Shown: piece after piece, positions 45,026 to 52,397 of the stretch
Position numbering within the stretch: position 1 is the first letter of the stretch
Layout of the letters: every line of letters starts with the position of its first letter
Source: Haliclona indistincta
Lineage: Eukaryota; Porifera; Demospongiae; Haplosclerida; Chalinidae
Assembly: GCA_964017065.1 (NCBI GenBank)
Contig: OZ024788.1
Location: 10,146,047 to 10,210,046 of the forward strand
Direction of reading: 5' to 3'
DNA length: 64,000 bases
The notes under the pieces: generated by a model
Databases searched by the model: none
Told to the model about the DNA's origin: nothing
What the model saw: the letters and a program-made list of their open reading frames with translations, nothing else
Position numbers and translations under genes: made by a program

Positions 45026-45852
45026 CTCTCTCACTCACTCACTCACTCACTCACTCACTCACTCACTCACTCACTCACTCACTCACTCACACTCATGTAT
45101 TTCTCACGGGAAAACACCACACTGAAACACTGAATCTCTATACCCATGCGTGCTATTCAAGGTGTTCCAAGCTGAGTATCAAGAATCCCATGATTGTGTC
45201 TGAGACCAGTCACAAAAGAAGCTTGCATAGTGACCGAATAGAAGCGAACTAAAATGAGCAGTTGTAGTTTGCTCGTTTTTACACCGTGGCTGTACACGTA
45301 CCAACAGCTAGACGGCTGAAGTTTCATAAGTGAAACTTACAGCCACTTGTTTGCTGCATAGCTAGTAACTTCTAATTCATTAACGATATTCATTATTCAT
45401 ACACACCAGCCCACCATCTTAAAAACTATGCGCTATAACTATCTGGAAATGTAACAAGCTTCATATACAATACAGCTATTTCAAATTTCATATTTTTGCT
45501 AAAATTTCAGGTCAGTATTGTGTTGAAGAAGAACAACACTCTGTACCTGTTTGATATTGACGGAGAGGTCAAACCACTGGAACTAACATTTCAGGTATTG
45601 ATACTCGCATCATCTGCCCTCACATGTATGCTGATGGCTGCTTGCTTATTCTGTTACCGTCGTCTTTCTCTCTCCTCAGCCAAAGTATGGTGAAATAATT
45701 TGCTACGACTGGTGAGTGATATGCATGCATTAGTGTACCAAGGTTCTTATTGAAAAGAGCACAATAGTTATTTGCTATTGTTTGTAGTGTCTACTTACTC
45801 TACTATACAATCGATATCTGTTTGTTTCAGCGCAAGCGTTACCAATAATTGA
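31554..45852 (+). CDS. WDR19: WDR19 / IFT144, N-terminal portion only
   Basis: Exons 31554-31559 (Met-Lys only), 31645-31736, 32124-32257, 32846-32906, 43787-43885, 44003-44063, 44531-44710, 45511-45594 and 45680-45711 join in frame. An acceptor at 45830 then leads to seven residues and TGA at 45850, for 256 residues in total. Family matches are clear: [68 protein letters not shown] and [14 protein letters not shown]19 is a ~1,340-residue intraflagellar transport complex A subunit needed for retrograde ciliary transport; only the first part of its beta-propeller is here. The remaining WD repeats and all TPR repeats are absent downstream, where a different gene array begins. It is either a truncated copy, a rearrangement or an assembly junction. 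Intron 4 (32907-43786) hosts other genes and transposons. Confidence 0.85.
33530..34106. mobile_element. Foldback element with CAGGAGCGCATAAT ends
   Basis: The left arm (33530-~33690) and right arm (~33955-34106) are inverted copies of about 150 bp, starting CAGGAGCGCATAATTAAGAG and sharing CACACATGATGGCCGTGTTT. The central ~260 bp is unique. It lies in WDR19 intron 4, and its ends match those of the 59-bp element at 15963. The flanking 33437-33474 also forms a small perfect hairpin. Confidence 0.7.
34107..34604. other. Intronic stretch without recognised features
   Basis: AT-rich WDR19 intron sequence between two transposon-like elements. I see no ORF, repeat or RNA gene. Confidence 0.5.
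34605..35655. mobile_element. Composite repeat with TTATGCCTCGGTGG inverted ends
   Basis: TTATGCCTCGGTGG near 34614 and its complement CCACCGAGGCATAA at 35639-35652 form ends. Inside are two diverged direct copies of a ~340-bp unit (about 34785-35125 and 35250-35600), sharing GGACCTGCGCTGC, CACGCCATAACTC, GAGTTCTAC.TGCATTGC and CGCCGCAAAAATGGTGTAAC. It is non-coding and lies in WDR19 intron 4. Confidence 0.6.
35667..36230 (-). CDS. Sarcoplasmic calcium-binding protein-like EF-hand protein (copy 1)
   Basis: An intronless ORF of 187 residues, the usual size of invertebrate sarcoplasmic calcium-binding proteins and calexcitins. The clearest EF-hand loop is [12 protein letters not shown] (about residues 117-128), with acidic residues at positions 1 and 3, Gly at 6, Ile at 8 and Glu at 12. 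A second, [12 protein letters not shown], is weaker, and an N-terminal loop around [10 protein letters not shown] is degenerate. It is likely a cytosolic Ca2+ buffer or sensor. It lies antisense in WDR19 intron 4 and head-to-head with a close paralogue 258 bp away, sharing a promoter with five TTGCATCA motifs. Assignment to the SCP subgroup rests on length and loop layout only. Confidence 0.8.
   Translation of the reverse strand: MAESAVVTTDPTYLWCRKMKAMFRNTVGTKGYITQEECIEKALDALKAYPNLDPEYLKQQARQAWINDLNCGMKPPRGYRLTEAQYVQNMWVMVNQPGFEERTKKETAKVIQQLDKDKKGYINREEFLLMTKKIVNQKDLDRMYDVLDTTKSGRITKEDIERMYLFFFTNTDAVDHPFNLLRGPLVD
36231..36488. promoter_or_regulatory. Bidirectional promoter with five TTGCATCA motifs
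   Basis: TTGCATCA occurs at 36280-36287, 36300-36307 and 36390-36397, and its complement TGATGCAA at 36359-36366 and 36378-36385. TTGCATCA is the core of known C/EBP-ATF (amino-acid response) elements. A TATA box (TATAAAAA, 36408-36415) serves the plus-strand gene 80 bp before its ATG. That ATF/C-EBP-like factors act here is inference. Confidence 0.6.
36489..37051 (+). pseudogene. EF-hand protein copy 2 with single-base frameshift
   Basis: A close paralogue of the 35667-36230 gene in opposite orientation. The reading frame from ATG 36489 is intact to about residue 115 (KVMQQLD), where one A is missing relative to copy 1 (GACAGGAC for GACAAGGAC, about 36831-36838). Reading then ends at TGA 36873-36875. 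The downstream frame is otherwise perfectly open through the remaining EF-hands to the conserved LLRGPLVD terminus and TAG at 37049. A lesion exactly inside the best calcium-binding loop with no other damage means a very recent pseudogene, a polymorphic null allele or a sequencing error. Confidence 0.75.
37223..39210. mobile_element. Nested foldback transposon flanked by 11-bp direct repeats
   Basis: GCCTCGAACCAGGCTCTTTT at 37225 is complemented by AAAAGAGCCTGGTTCGAGGC ending at 39210. TATGGTTAAGG lies immediately outside on both sides (37212-37222, 39211-39221). Further internal inverted pairs are 37246-~37292 with ~38685-38733, and ~38733-38885 with ~39040-39187. A separate element (37570-38173) is nested inside. 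No transposase ORF was seen. Confidence 0.6.
37570..38173. mobile_element. Nested element with CTTAACCCTTTAA ends
   Basis: CTTAACCCTTTAA near 37574 and its complement TTAAAGGGTTAAG ending at about 38172 bracket about 600 bp of non-coding DNA inside the larger 37223-39210 element. Ends are approximate and target duplications were not resolved. Confidence 0.5.
39231..39545. repeat. Two diverged direct repeats
   Basis: A block starting TTAATATTCACGGCGCTGCG (39236) recurs as TTAATATTCATGAGGCAGCG (39464), each followed by TTGCTATGG and an AAAGCAGC segment. It is non-coding and intronic. Confidence 0.5.
39855..40140 (-). mobile_element. LINE (CR1/L2/Jockey-type) 3' fragment
   Basis: Reading the minus strand, an ORF end (stop at 39897-39899) encodes [20 protein letters not shown] followed by LSVFKSG. 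This matches the conserved C-terminal motif (F-x2-T-x3-W-N-x-LP-x2-V-x-A-x-S-x3-FK) of apurinic-endonuclease-type LINE reverse transcriptases. A short 3' UTR-like tail follows. It is strongly 5'-truncated, and no poly(A) or target duplication was recognised. Confidence 0.65.
40141..41337. other. Intronic stretch without assigned gene
   Basis: WDR19 intron 4 DNA that is locally GC-rich at 40200-40700. A direct repeat of GTTATGAAAGAACGT occurs at about 40333 and 40353. An 87-codon minus ORF (41055-40792) shows no recognised motif, so I do not call it. Confidence 0.45.
41338..42255 (-). CDS. PHD-finger, coiled-coil protein, pogo/Tigger-transposase-like C-terminus (5' end uncertain)
   Basis: The frame is open from the TGA upstream of about 42256 to the stop at 41338-41340, about 300 residues, but has no convincing ATG near its start. 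The most 5' recognisable residues ([20 protein letters not shown], then [18 protein letters not shown]) resemble the region after the DDE core in pogo/Tigger-like transposases, so an upstream exon is probably missing. A long Lys/Glu/Arg coiled coil (about 120 residues) follows, then an acidic patch and a C-terminal PHD finger: [34 protein letters not shown] fingers bind histone H3 tails. It is likely a transposon-derived or domesticated nuclear protein, encoded antisense in WDR19 intron 4. Confidence 0.6.
   Translation of the reverse strand, partial: NEDDATRFSLFPGSSLSNAYARHYQEGYDLQDPSYVAWLKINHPGVALSVGSSISSASAGCDPKLSTAPSSTSTDCLSELLVVPEPEVKKSKSKQKPSVNSRAVCITDDDVLDTLKTQKAEKEEAEAVKKAKQQERIQKRLENKMKKEKLREERKKRKEEKMKEKEERRQEKERQKQEKERQRLEKEETRRAKRTQRTVEKRGVHKEQVQKKTQKDVAQKASATRVVQMLQQMTLSDDEESDDVLSDGDETICPKCGAVFGDEKDTSQLWVCCDGCDVWFDLKCTPLSKDSIPDIYYCETCLEVS
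42655..43080 (-). mobile_element. 5'-truncated non-LTR retrotransposon with 13-bp target duplication
   Basis: On the minus strand, an ORF end contains [20 protein letters not shown] and [10 protein letters not shown], typical of a reverse-transcriptase-ORF C-terminus in marine invertebrate non-LTR elements. A 3' UTR and a terminal poly(A) (poly(T) at 42653-42670 on the plus strand) follow. The insertion is bracketed by AGCTATAGTAGTT at 42642-42654 and 43081-43093, a perfect target-site duplication. Confidence 0.8.
43094..43786. other. WDR19 intron 4 end
   Basis: AT-rich with several TGTACA/TGTATA-rich segments (43360-43460). No gene or defined repeat was seen before the acceptor at 43786. 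Confidence 0.5.
44262..44528. repeat. CT/CCCT microsatellite at WDR19 acceptor
   Basis: Includes about 14 tandem CCCT units (44331-44392). It runs into the TTTCTCTCAG acceptor of the 44531 exon. Confidence 0.95.
44965..45090. repeat. (CT)n followed by (CTCA)n microsatellite
   Basis: About 55 bp of CT passes into about 15 copies of CTCA/ACTC in WDR19 intron 7, pyrimidine-rich on the sense strand. Confidence 0.95.
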
Positions 45853-46820
45853 CTTGTGATGAGAGAGAGAGAGAGGTTTGCTCATCGACACTAAAATGTA
45901 AAGCTAGCTAGTACCCAATTTCAACTGTTACTAGTATTTGAAACAAACTACTAACCAGAGTTCACCTATTCAAATCCGATACACAAATTCTTTTTCAGAT
46001 TCGATGTTTTTATTGACTAGCTACAGTGTATAGTGGCGTTTATTTTCGCAACACTTCAAGCGGGAACCACCTAATTCCCATAACCCAATAATCCATAAAA
46101 TCACACAAAATATTTTACTTGTGTCTGCTTAAACCTATTGTACTGTGTTATTAGAATAGCAATATTATTGAAACTAAAAATGATCAACTTAAAATAAAAC
46201 GACTGTCTTGTAGCATAATCTAAACTGTACCGGTTATGTCCATCCCACTGGTACAACTACTTTGTTTCCTGCGGAATTATGTTGCAAACATGAGTGACTC
46301 ATTATATTTGAATCAATTGCAACCAAAATATTTTGCTCCATGGTTCATTTATTGAATGATGTCTTTTTATGTTTCTCTAAAAAAATTTTTTTTAAACTTT
46401 GGATTCATTTTATCATAATTTTTGTCTCCCTACTTACCTCACATGATTGAAGGAAGAATATGCTGTTATTCAGGCTAGCTGCTTACATTAGAACGTCTCT
46501 AAACAAACACTCCCAATAATGGACACACGTCCTTTATAACGGTCGATTAATTTTACTGATGTACGTGACAATACTGATTCAACTTCAATGTCAATCACTT
46601 CTTCGTTATAGAGAGGTTCTATTGTAACAAGATACCGTTGATTTGGAATGGTCAGATTGCACGTACTACATGTAATAATTATTGATCAAACATGTGAAAA
46701 ATTAAATAATTATAACAAAAACACTACAGTCAACTACAGTTCCATTGATTATTAACTAGCAGAATTTTATTACTAATACGAATTCATTGTTAGTTGAATA
46801 TGCTCTGCTTGTTGCCTTCT
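45853..46820. other. Gap between truncated WDR19 and the fibrinogen-related array
   Basis: AT-rich. I searched for WDR19 continuation (next WD repeats) and saw none. There is no other gene and no obvious transposon boundary. Confidence 0.55.
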
Positions 46821-47475
46821 TCAGCGAACAAATATCCTGTAAGCCTCGATGGGAGCATCCTCGTTTCATCGTGGCATATTCTCATCTCTATCTTGTCTGT
46901 GGTTACACTTTCAACGTCAGTGTGAAAATATGGCATTTCTGGTCGCTGGCAACAAGGGGGCTCCAGCAGTGTGCAGTTTCTGCCATCCTAGAGAACATCA
47001 TTAGGGAAAAATTCGTATAACACTTGATTAGATGGGTTACCGCTTTCACAGTACCAGTTATTCTGGACAAAGGTCGGTACAGTATCTGGTGCTCCTTCAT
47101 TGCAAGGGCACTCCAAGTTATTAGCAATACCAGAAACAGTACCAGCAGCGTAGGACCAGATGTGCTTACGAGGCGTGCCGTGAGTGAGGGACACACCGTC
47201 CAGGTAAGTGGCTTCTATGCTAGCTCCTTTACCATGGAATGCATTTGGTGTGTTGTACTGGTAGCCGGACACAAACCCACACACCTCTGTGTAGGGAATA
47301 CCAAAGGTATTGCCGATCATTGCTGATCTGCAACCCGCTCCACCTCGATTGCCGCAAAGCCTTTTGTTTCCGTACATGCCTTCATCGAGACCGCTGGGAC
47401 ATTTGGATCCTGCAAGAGTCATGTCCAATTCTCCCGCCAACATCCAGCCTTTTTCAGGTCCACAGACCGATGACT
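46821..47475 (-). pseudogene. Fibrinogen-related array, gene 1 (type 2, pseudogene)
   Basis: Encodes the family core from GELDMT through CPSGLDEGMYGNKRLCGN, HIWSYAAG and YYCESG-type motifs to FFPNDVL. It has a nonsense codon (TAG at the conserved Trp of NDVLWDG), a frameshift just before the conserved EAYR-FVR terminus (visible out of frame at about 46821-46850), and no leader or N-terminal half. A TATA-like TATAAATAGC (47491-47500, minus strand) lies directly upstream and is shared with two collapsed relics at 56.6 and 60.8 kb, so this defines a second promoter type in the array. Confidence 0.75.
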
Positions 47476-48735
47476 TGACTTGTCTGCTGTGCTATTTATA
47501 CTAGCACAGCTTGTTATGACATCATCCTCCAGCACTGTCAGTATGTGTACGGTACTGTATGCTAGTTTCCAGTGAAGTGATGTTAGCTCAACACACACTG
47601 ACTGAAAGTGACTGACTTCATCTGTTGTTACAAATGACAATAACAAGTGAATGCTTTTGTGATGTGGAAGGCATTTAAAAATTATATGTAGCCTAAAATT
47701 TTGAATACATAATATTTTGGCCGTTAATAAATCGAATGGCTTATTCTCTATGTAGCTTTTTATAAGAAAATAGAAATAAACACTCCAATTTACCTCCAAT
47801 TTGTTTTGTATTTCTCCAATTACACTGCATAGCTATGCAGCCGAGAACTGCCATGATTAGTGGTCTCCGTTTGCTCAGCAATAAGCATGGCTATGTCATG
47901 AGGTTTGTTTTTCCAGCATGCACTGTCAGTAGTGTACAGTATATTGTTACTAGTAGGATCGTGGTAGGTTTTGCCGTAGCAATACTACTAGTAACAGTAT
48001 AAGCATACAATCTCTACACTAGTGTGCTGTATGTTAGTTTCCAGTGAAATGAGGATGTTAGCTCAACACACACTGGGTGAATGTGACTGACTCCACTTTC
48101 GTAGTCACAAATGACAATACCAAGTGAATGCTATTATGGTGGTACAGTCTTCCTGCCCCGTGTCACCAGGATGCTGTTCACTTGAATGGCTTTAGTGCAA
48201 ACAAGTTGTAGACAGTGAGTCAATCTATTCCTATCTGATGGTGATCTATTGTAACATCATTTTGACTGATAATGACATCATTCAAGTGACACTCCCTTTG
48301 ACAGTATAGCATGCATATGATCTTGGCTATGACAATACGCCCTTGCTGCTGGTCAGTGTTGTGTGTGCAGACCAAAATCACAGTCATGGGACGGCATTGT
48401 CTTATTGACTGCCATATTCAAGGTGTTATTCAAGGTGCCACAAACCCAATTATTTTCATCAATATTTATTGTTTTCTGTGGTATGCTACAGCTTATTTGA
48501 CCAGGCCTACATGATCCTGCTTGCATAGTGATGGTCTGCTCTCACAGTTTTTAAAACCAGATTCTTTATTTGATAGCAAGATAAGAATACTAGGCAACTC
48601 ATTATCACTGGCAACTTAGGTATCGTATACATTATATTTAATATTATGTAGTGATTGAAATATATATTTATTGACATGCAATGTACACATTTTATTCTAC
48701 ATCTACAGTGTACATGCTCAGTTCATATTTCTTGA
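47476..48735. other. Array spacer (block also found at 56.7-57.5 and 60.9-61.8 kb)
   Basis: Non-coding duplicated DNA. It shares TCAACACACACTG, CACCAGGATGCTGTTCA and GGGACGGCATTGTCTTATTG segments with the other units. Around 47930-48000 a partial hairpin (TATTGTTACTAGTA / TACTAGTAACAGTA) recurs at 61305-61360. Confidence 0.7.
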
Positions 48736-49623
48736 TCAGCGCACAAAGAACCGATAAGCTTCAAGAGGGACGTCCTCATTAAGAAATGGCTCATCGTGAC
48801 ATACCCTCAGTTCTATGGAGTCAGTAGATACTCCATCAACATCTGTTATAAAATATGGCATGGCTGGTGACTGACAGCATGGTGGCTCGTTTTGAGTGCA
48901 ATTCTTGCCATCCCAGAGAACATCATTCGGAAAGAACTCAAAAACTACATTCGGAGTGGGATTACCACTTTCACAGTAGTAGTTGTTTTTGACAAAGGTT
49001 GGTGTTGTATCGCTATTACCTCGATTACAAGGACAGTTCCATGCTTGAACAGTTCCTCCTGCTGCATAGCCAACAGGATAAGACCAGATGTGCTTGCGAG
49101 GCATGCTGCCATGAGTAATGGAAATACCGTCTAGATAGGCAGAATCGATTGAAACAGACCTAGCATGCGGAAAAGCAGCGGGAGTCCTGTATTGGTAGCC
49201 AGCCACAAACCCACACACCTCTGTGTGGGGAAAACCAAAAGTGTTGAACATACATGATTTGCAGCCACTGCCACGATTGCCACACAGTCTCTTGCTACCG
49301 TACATGCCTTCATCGAGACCAGGAGGACATTTGGATCCTTCAATTGTCATGTCCAATTCGGCTACCCTCATCCATCCTTTATCGGGGCCACAGAAGGTAC
49401 TCGTCATATCACAGAATACTTTCCTTACCACACGATTGCCATTGCTCATAAAAGCGATTGTGTATTCGCCGTCAGTAGGAGTCTTGTCAGCACATTTTGC
49501 TGCCATGTATGCCTCTTGACAGCTAGAGGGCAGTGATGAGGGGCAATTTTGTGCTTCTGCTGAGATGCAAGCACAGCAGCCGCAGTAGACTGCAAGAGTA
49601 AGCAAGAACCAGAGATTGGCCAT
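48736..49623 (-). CDS. Secreted fibrinogen-related protein, gene 2 (type 1)
   Basis: An intronless gene of 295 residues from ATG 49623, chosen because it starts the signal peptide (MANLWFLLTLAVYCGCCAC); longer in-frame ATGs lie upstream of the TATA box (49679-49686). Residues about 35-90 resemble the first part of a fibrinogen/intelectin domain (SCQEAYMAAKC, DGEYTIAF, VFCDM, GWMRVAELDM). The remainder is a Cys-rich domain common in sponge, cnidarian and choanoflagellate secretomes (CPPGLDEGMYGSKRLCGN, VCGFVAGYQY, SAYLDGISITHG, PRKHIWSY, YYCESG, FPNDVLWDGKNC, CCQSPAMPYF, IELRVCH). Family members are proposed lectin-like or matrix proteins; ligand unknown. It is almost identical to gene 5. Confidence 0.85.
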   Translation of the reverse strand: MANLWFLLTLAVYCGCCACISAEAQNCPSSLPSSCQEAYMAAKCADKTPTDGEYTIAFMSNGNRVVRKVFCDMTSTFCGPDKGWMRVAELDMTIEGSKCPPGLDEGMYGSKRLCGNRGSGCKSCMFNTFGFPHTEVCGFVAGYQYRTPAAFPHARSVSIDSAYLDGISITHGSMPRKHIWSYPVGYAAGGTVQAWNCPCNRGNSDTTPTFVKNNYYCESGNPTPNVVFEFFPNDVLWDGKNCTQNEPPCCQSPAMPYFITDVDGVSTDSIELRVCHDEPFLNEDVPLEAYRFFVR

Positions 49624-51534
49624 TGACTTGATTGAAACTTGAATTATGATGGATGAAGTTTCAAGCTCTGCATGCTGCTTTATATACAAGTTGGTTCTTT
49701 GCATTGTGTGCCTCAGCAGTTTGACAACATGCACGTGTTATCCAACACAACTGTGTTAGTTCCTTCTTTATGTAACAAACTGTTAGTTCCTTCTTTTTGC
49801 AACAAACTGTCAACATGCTACATACCATGATGATAACTACATGTAAGTAACTTATCTTCCTCAAACAAGGGTGTACTATGGTCAATAGTTATAGATTACA
49901 AGTTCTTCGTACTAGCAAGGAGTAGACACTCACTTGCTGTGACGATTGTTTCTTGCAAGAAGTATGTTTAATTTAACACTACACAGTCACACACACAACA
50001 AATTAGCATGCTCTGCTTTTGTACAATACAAACTTTCTACAATCTGTGATTAGTTATCAAAATGGAAACTGCCAATACGTGGTACCGATCTGAGTGTAGC
50101 ACAACTAACCAACATTATTATTTAGGGCTCATGTTTCAGACTTTGAAAATAACATTTGCTGAGCGCCTTAGCTCGAAGCATACAGTGTTGGCAGCAATCT
50201 CAGTTACCACACAATCACCATTGTCACAAATAAGTGACTGCTGTATTGACGGCAGTTACATGCTGTACAATTGAGTGCCAGTAAATATAACTGTAGACAG
50301 TCATGTTTTGACATTATACAATGTCTTCCGTAACTGTATCAAAACATAACTGCTCTTTACTTTGAATTACACTTTGTGTTTGACAATATCTTTATCACTT
50401 TTACGTATTCATCATTTACCTACACGGTGTTGACTACAGTAGATGCTCTGTTTTGGAACATGCAAATGAGCTACTCAACTTAGTGGTTTTGAGTATGTAG
50501 GCTAAAGCCGACTTGTATGTCCGTCTTGAGCTGTAAACCTGGTATGGAAGGTGTCCTTGCTTTGTCTGCTTTCGATTGGTACTTAAATTATTGACAGAAG
50601 GTTGCTAATTTTGTGAGTTGGGTCATAAAAACACGGACTGTCTTCTACGTGCGAAGAATTGGCATGCTTTAAATTCCACTGGAGCAACTTTTGATACAGA
50701 CCCTTCCTCATGATGCGAAGATGCTGGGCTGCCAATAGCTTGCTCTACAACTCTACACGATGTCTTCCTTACTCATATCCACATGTACATAGTATATACA
50801 GTGAGAAATTGTAGCGATATTTTTAGTCTAACTCCCTTGTCAGGCATATAGACATTTTACTGTCTACAACTAGTGACTCTGTCACTAGAAACATGCATGT
50901 CCGTTTGTACTTTTAAGGCTCGTCCGCACTACAGAACTGGTTCAATGCGCATTAGCTACAGATCGGATCAAAGCGAATCGATCTGCTTACCGCATGTCCG
51001 CATTGGTCGCCATTAGATCGACTTGCTGGTGTCGATCGCATCATGTGACGTAATGTGACGTAAGCAACAGCTTGCTAAACAGCCAGAAAACTGGTCTTAC
51101 CACATATAATCGCTAGTCTGTGTGTTTCGCGCCCTTTCTTCGCCCGAGTGTGGACCAGGGCTTTCTTCTTTAATACTGTACTAGCCGCACGTCATGTGTT
51201 TGAGACCACACCCACATCCAATCCAGTTTCAAGTCACTTCAACGCACCTCCGTAGGTGGATTGGGGCGAATGCGCATTGATTCACATAGATTCGGTTTAT
51301 CAAAATTGACGTGTAGTGCGGACAGGATTAAACTGGTTTCGAATGCGCATTGAACCGCATTAGAGCCCTAGTGCGGACGAGCCTTTAGTGCTGTTATCTT
51401 ATCCATTCTTTATCAATACTTTCCACAGTCCAGTACTAAAACGTGCATAACATAGTGTTTTTAAATGAAACTGATGATGAACTATAGCAATATACACATT
51501 TCATTCTACATCTGTTCTTTTCTCGTTGCTTTGA
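49624..51534. other. Upstream region of gene 2 and array spacer
   Basis: The TATA box TATATAAA (minus, 49679-49686) lies about 56 bp before the ATG of gene 2. The rest is duplicated spacer shared with 55.5-56.6 and 59.4-60.8 kb (for example TGACTGCTGTATTGAC and GTCATGTTTTGACAT). It contains the MITE at 50916-51384. No ORF is real here. Confidence 0.7.
50916..51384. mobile_element. Harbinger-type MITE with TTA target duplication
   Basis: A perfect 16-bp inverted repeat, AGGCTCGTCCGCACTA ... TAGTGCGGACGAGCCT, flanked by TTA at 50913-50915 and 51385-51387. The corresponding sites in the sister units (about 56430 and 60614) read without the insertion, proving the boundaries. TIR and 3-bp TTA duplication fit PIF/Harbinger. 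No transposase is encoded. Confidence 0.85.
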
Positions 51535-52397
51535 TCAGCGTACAAAGAACTGGTAAGATTGAAGAGGGACATCTTCATCGTCTAAGCCAGAGTCATGACA
51601 TATCCTCAGTTCAATGGAGTCGCTAGTTACTCCATCAACATTTGTATGAAAATATGGCATGATTGGTGAATTGCAGCATGGTTTCTCATTTGGAGAGCAT
51701 TTTTGACCATCCCAGAGTTTGTCATTGCCAAAGAAATGGTAGAATACATCGTCACTTGGATTACCACTTTCACAGTACCAGTTGTTTTTGCCAAATTTTG
51801 GTACCGTATTTGGTGCCTTATCATTGCACGGACAGCATCTTCCTCCAGATAGATCTTCTGCAATACTAAGACCAAGGGACCAGATATGTTGACGACTGCC
51901 AGGCTTGCCATGTGATGGATATACCGTCCATGTAGATGTTTTCAATTTCGTAATTCGTTCCATAGAATCCATCAGGAGCTCCTTCTTATATCCAAGCACA
52001 TGCCCACACACCTCTGTGTAGGCAAAACCAAAAAGTGCTGAATATAGTTGACTTGCAGTCGCTTTCACGATTACCACACAGTTTCTTGCTACCGTACAGG
52101 CCTTCATCAATACCACTAGGGCATTTGGATCCTGCAATTGTCATGTCTAATTCAGACACCTTCATCCATCCATTAATAGGACCACATTCTTGGATTGTTG
52201 TCATGACACAGTAGACTTTCCTTACCACATGCTGTTAAAAGCGAGTGTATATTCATCGTCAGTAAGAGTCTTGTTAGCACAATTTTGGCTGTGATAAATG
52301 CTTTTTGACAGCTAGAGGGCATGGGAAGGCAGCTTTGTGCCTGTGCTGAGAAGCAAGCACAGCAGCCACAGAAGAGTAAGAACCAGAGATTGGCCAT
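51535..52397 (-). pseudogene. Fibrinogen-related array, gene 3 (pseudogene)
   Basis: All parts of the family are recognisable: leader (MANLWFLLFCGCCACFSAQA), GWMKVSELDMTIAGSKCP, LYGSKKLCGN, TEVCGHVLGY, NNWYCESG, FGNDKLWDGQKC and the FFVR terminus. They lie in different frames, with at least four frame breaks (around 52285, 52040, 51965 and 51905). The C-terminal 120 codons remain open. Amino-acid divergence from genes 2, 4, 5 and 6 is the largest of the array, so this copy is old and decayed. Confidence 0.8.

Noticed and set aside
48736..49734. 332-residue start for genes 2 and 5
   Set aside because: The extra 37 codons extend upstream through the TATA box region; the ATG that begins the signal peptide is the credible start.
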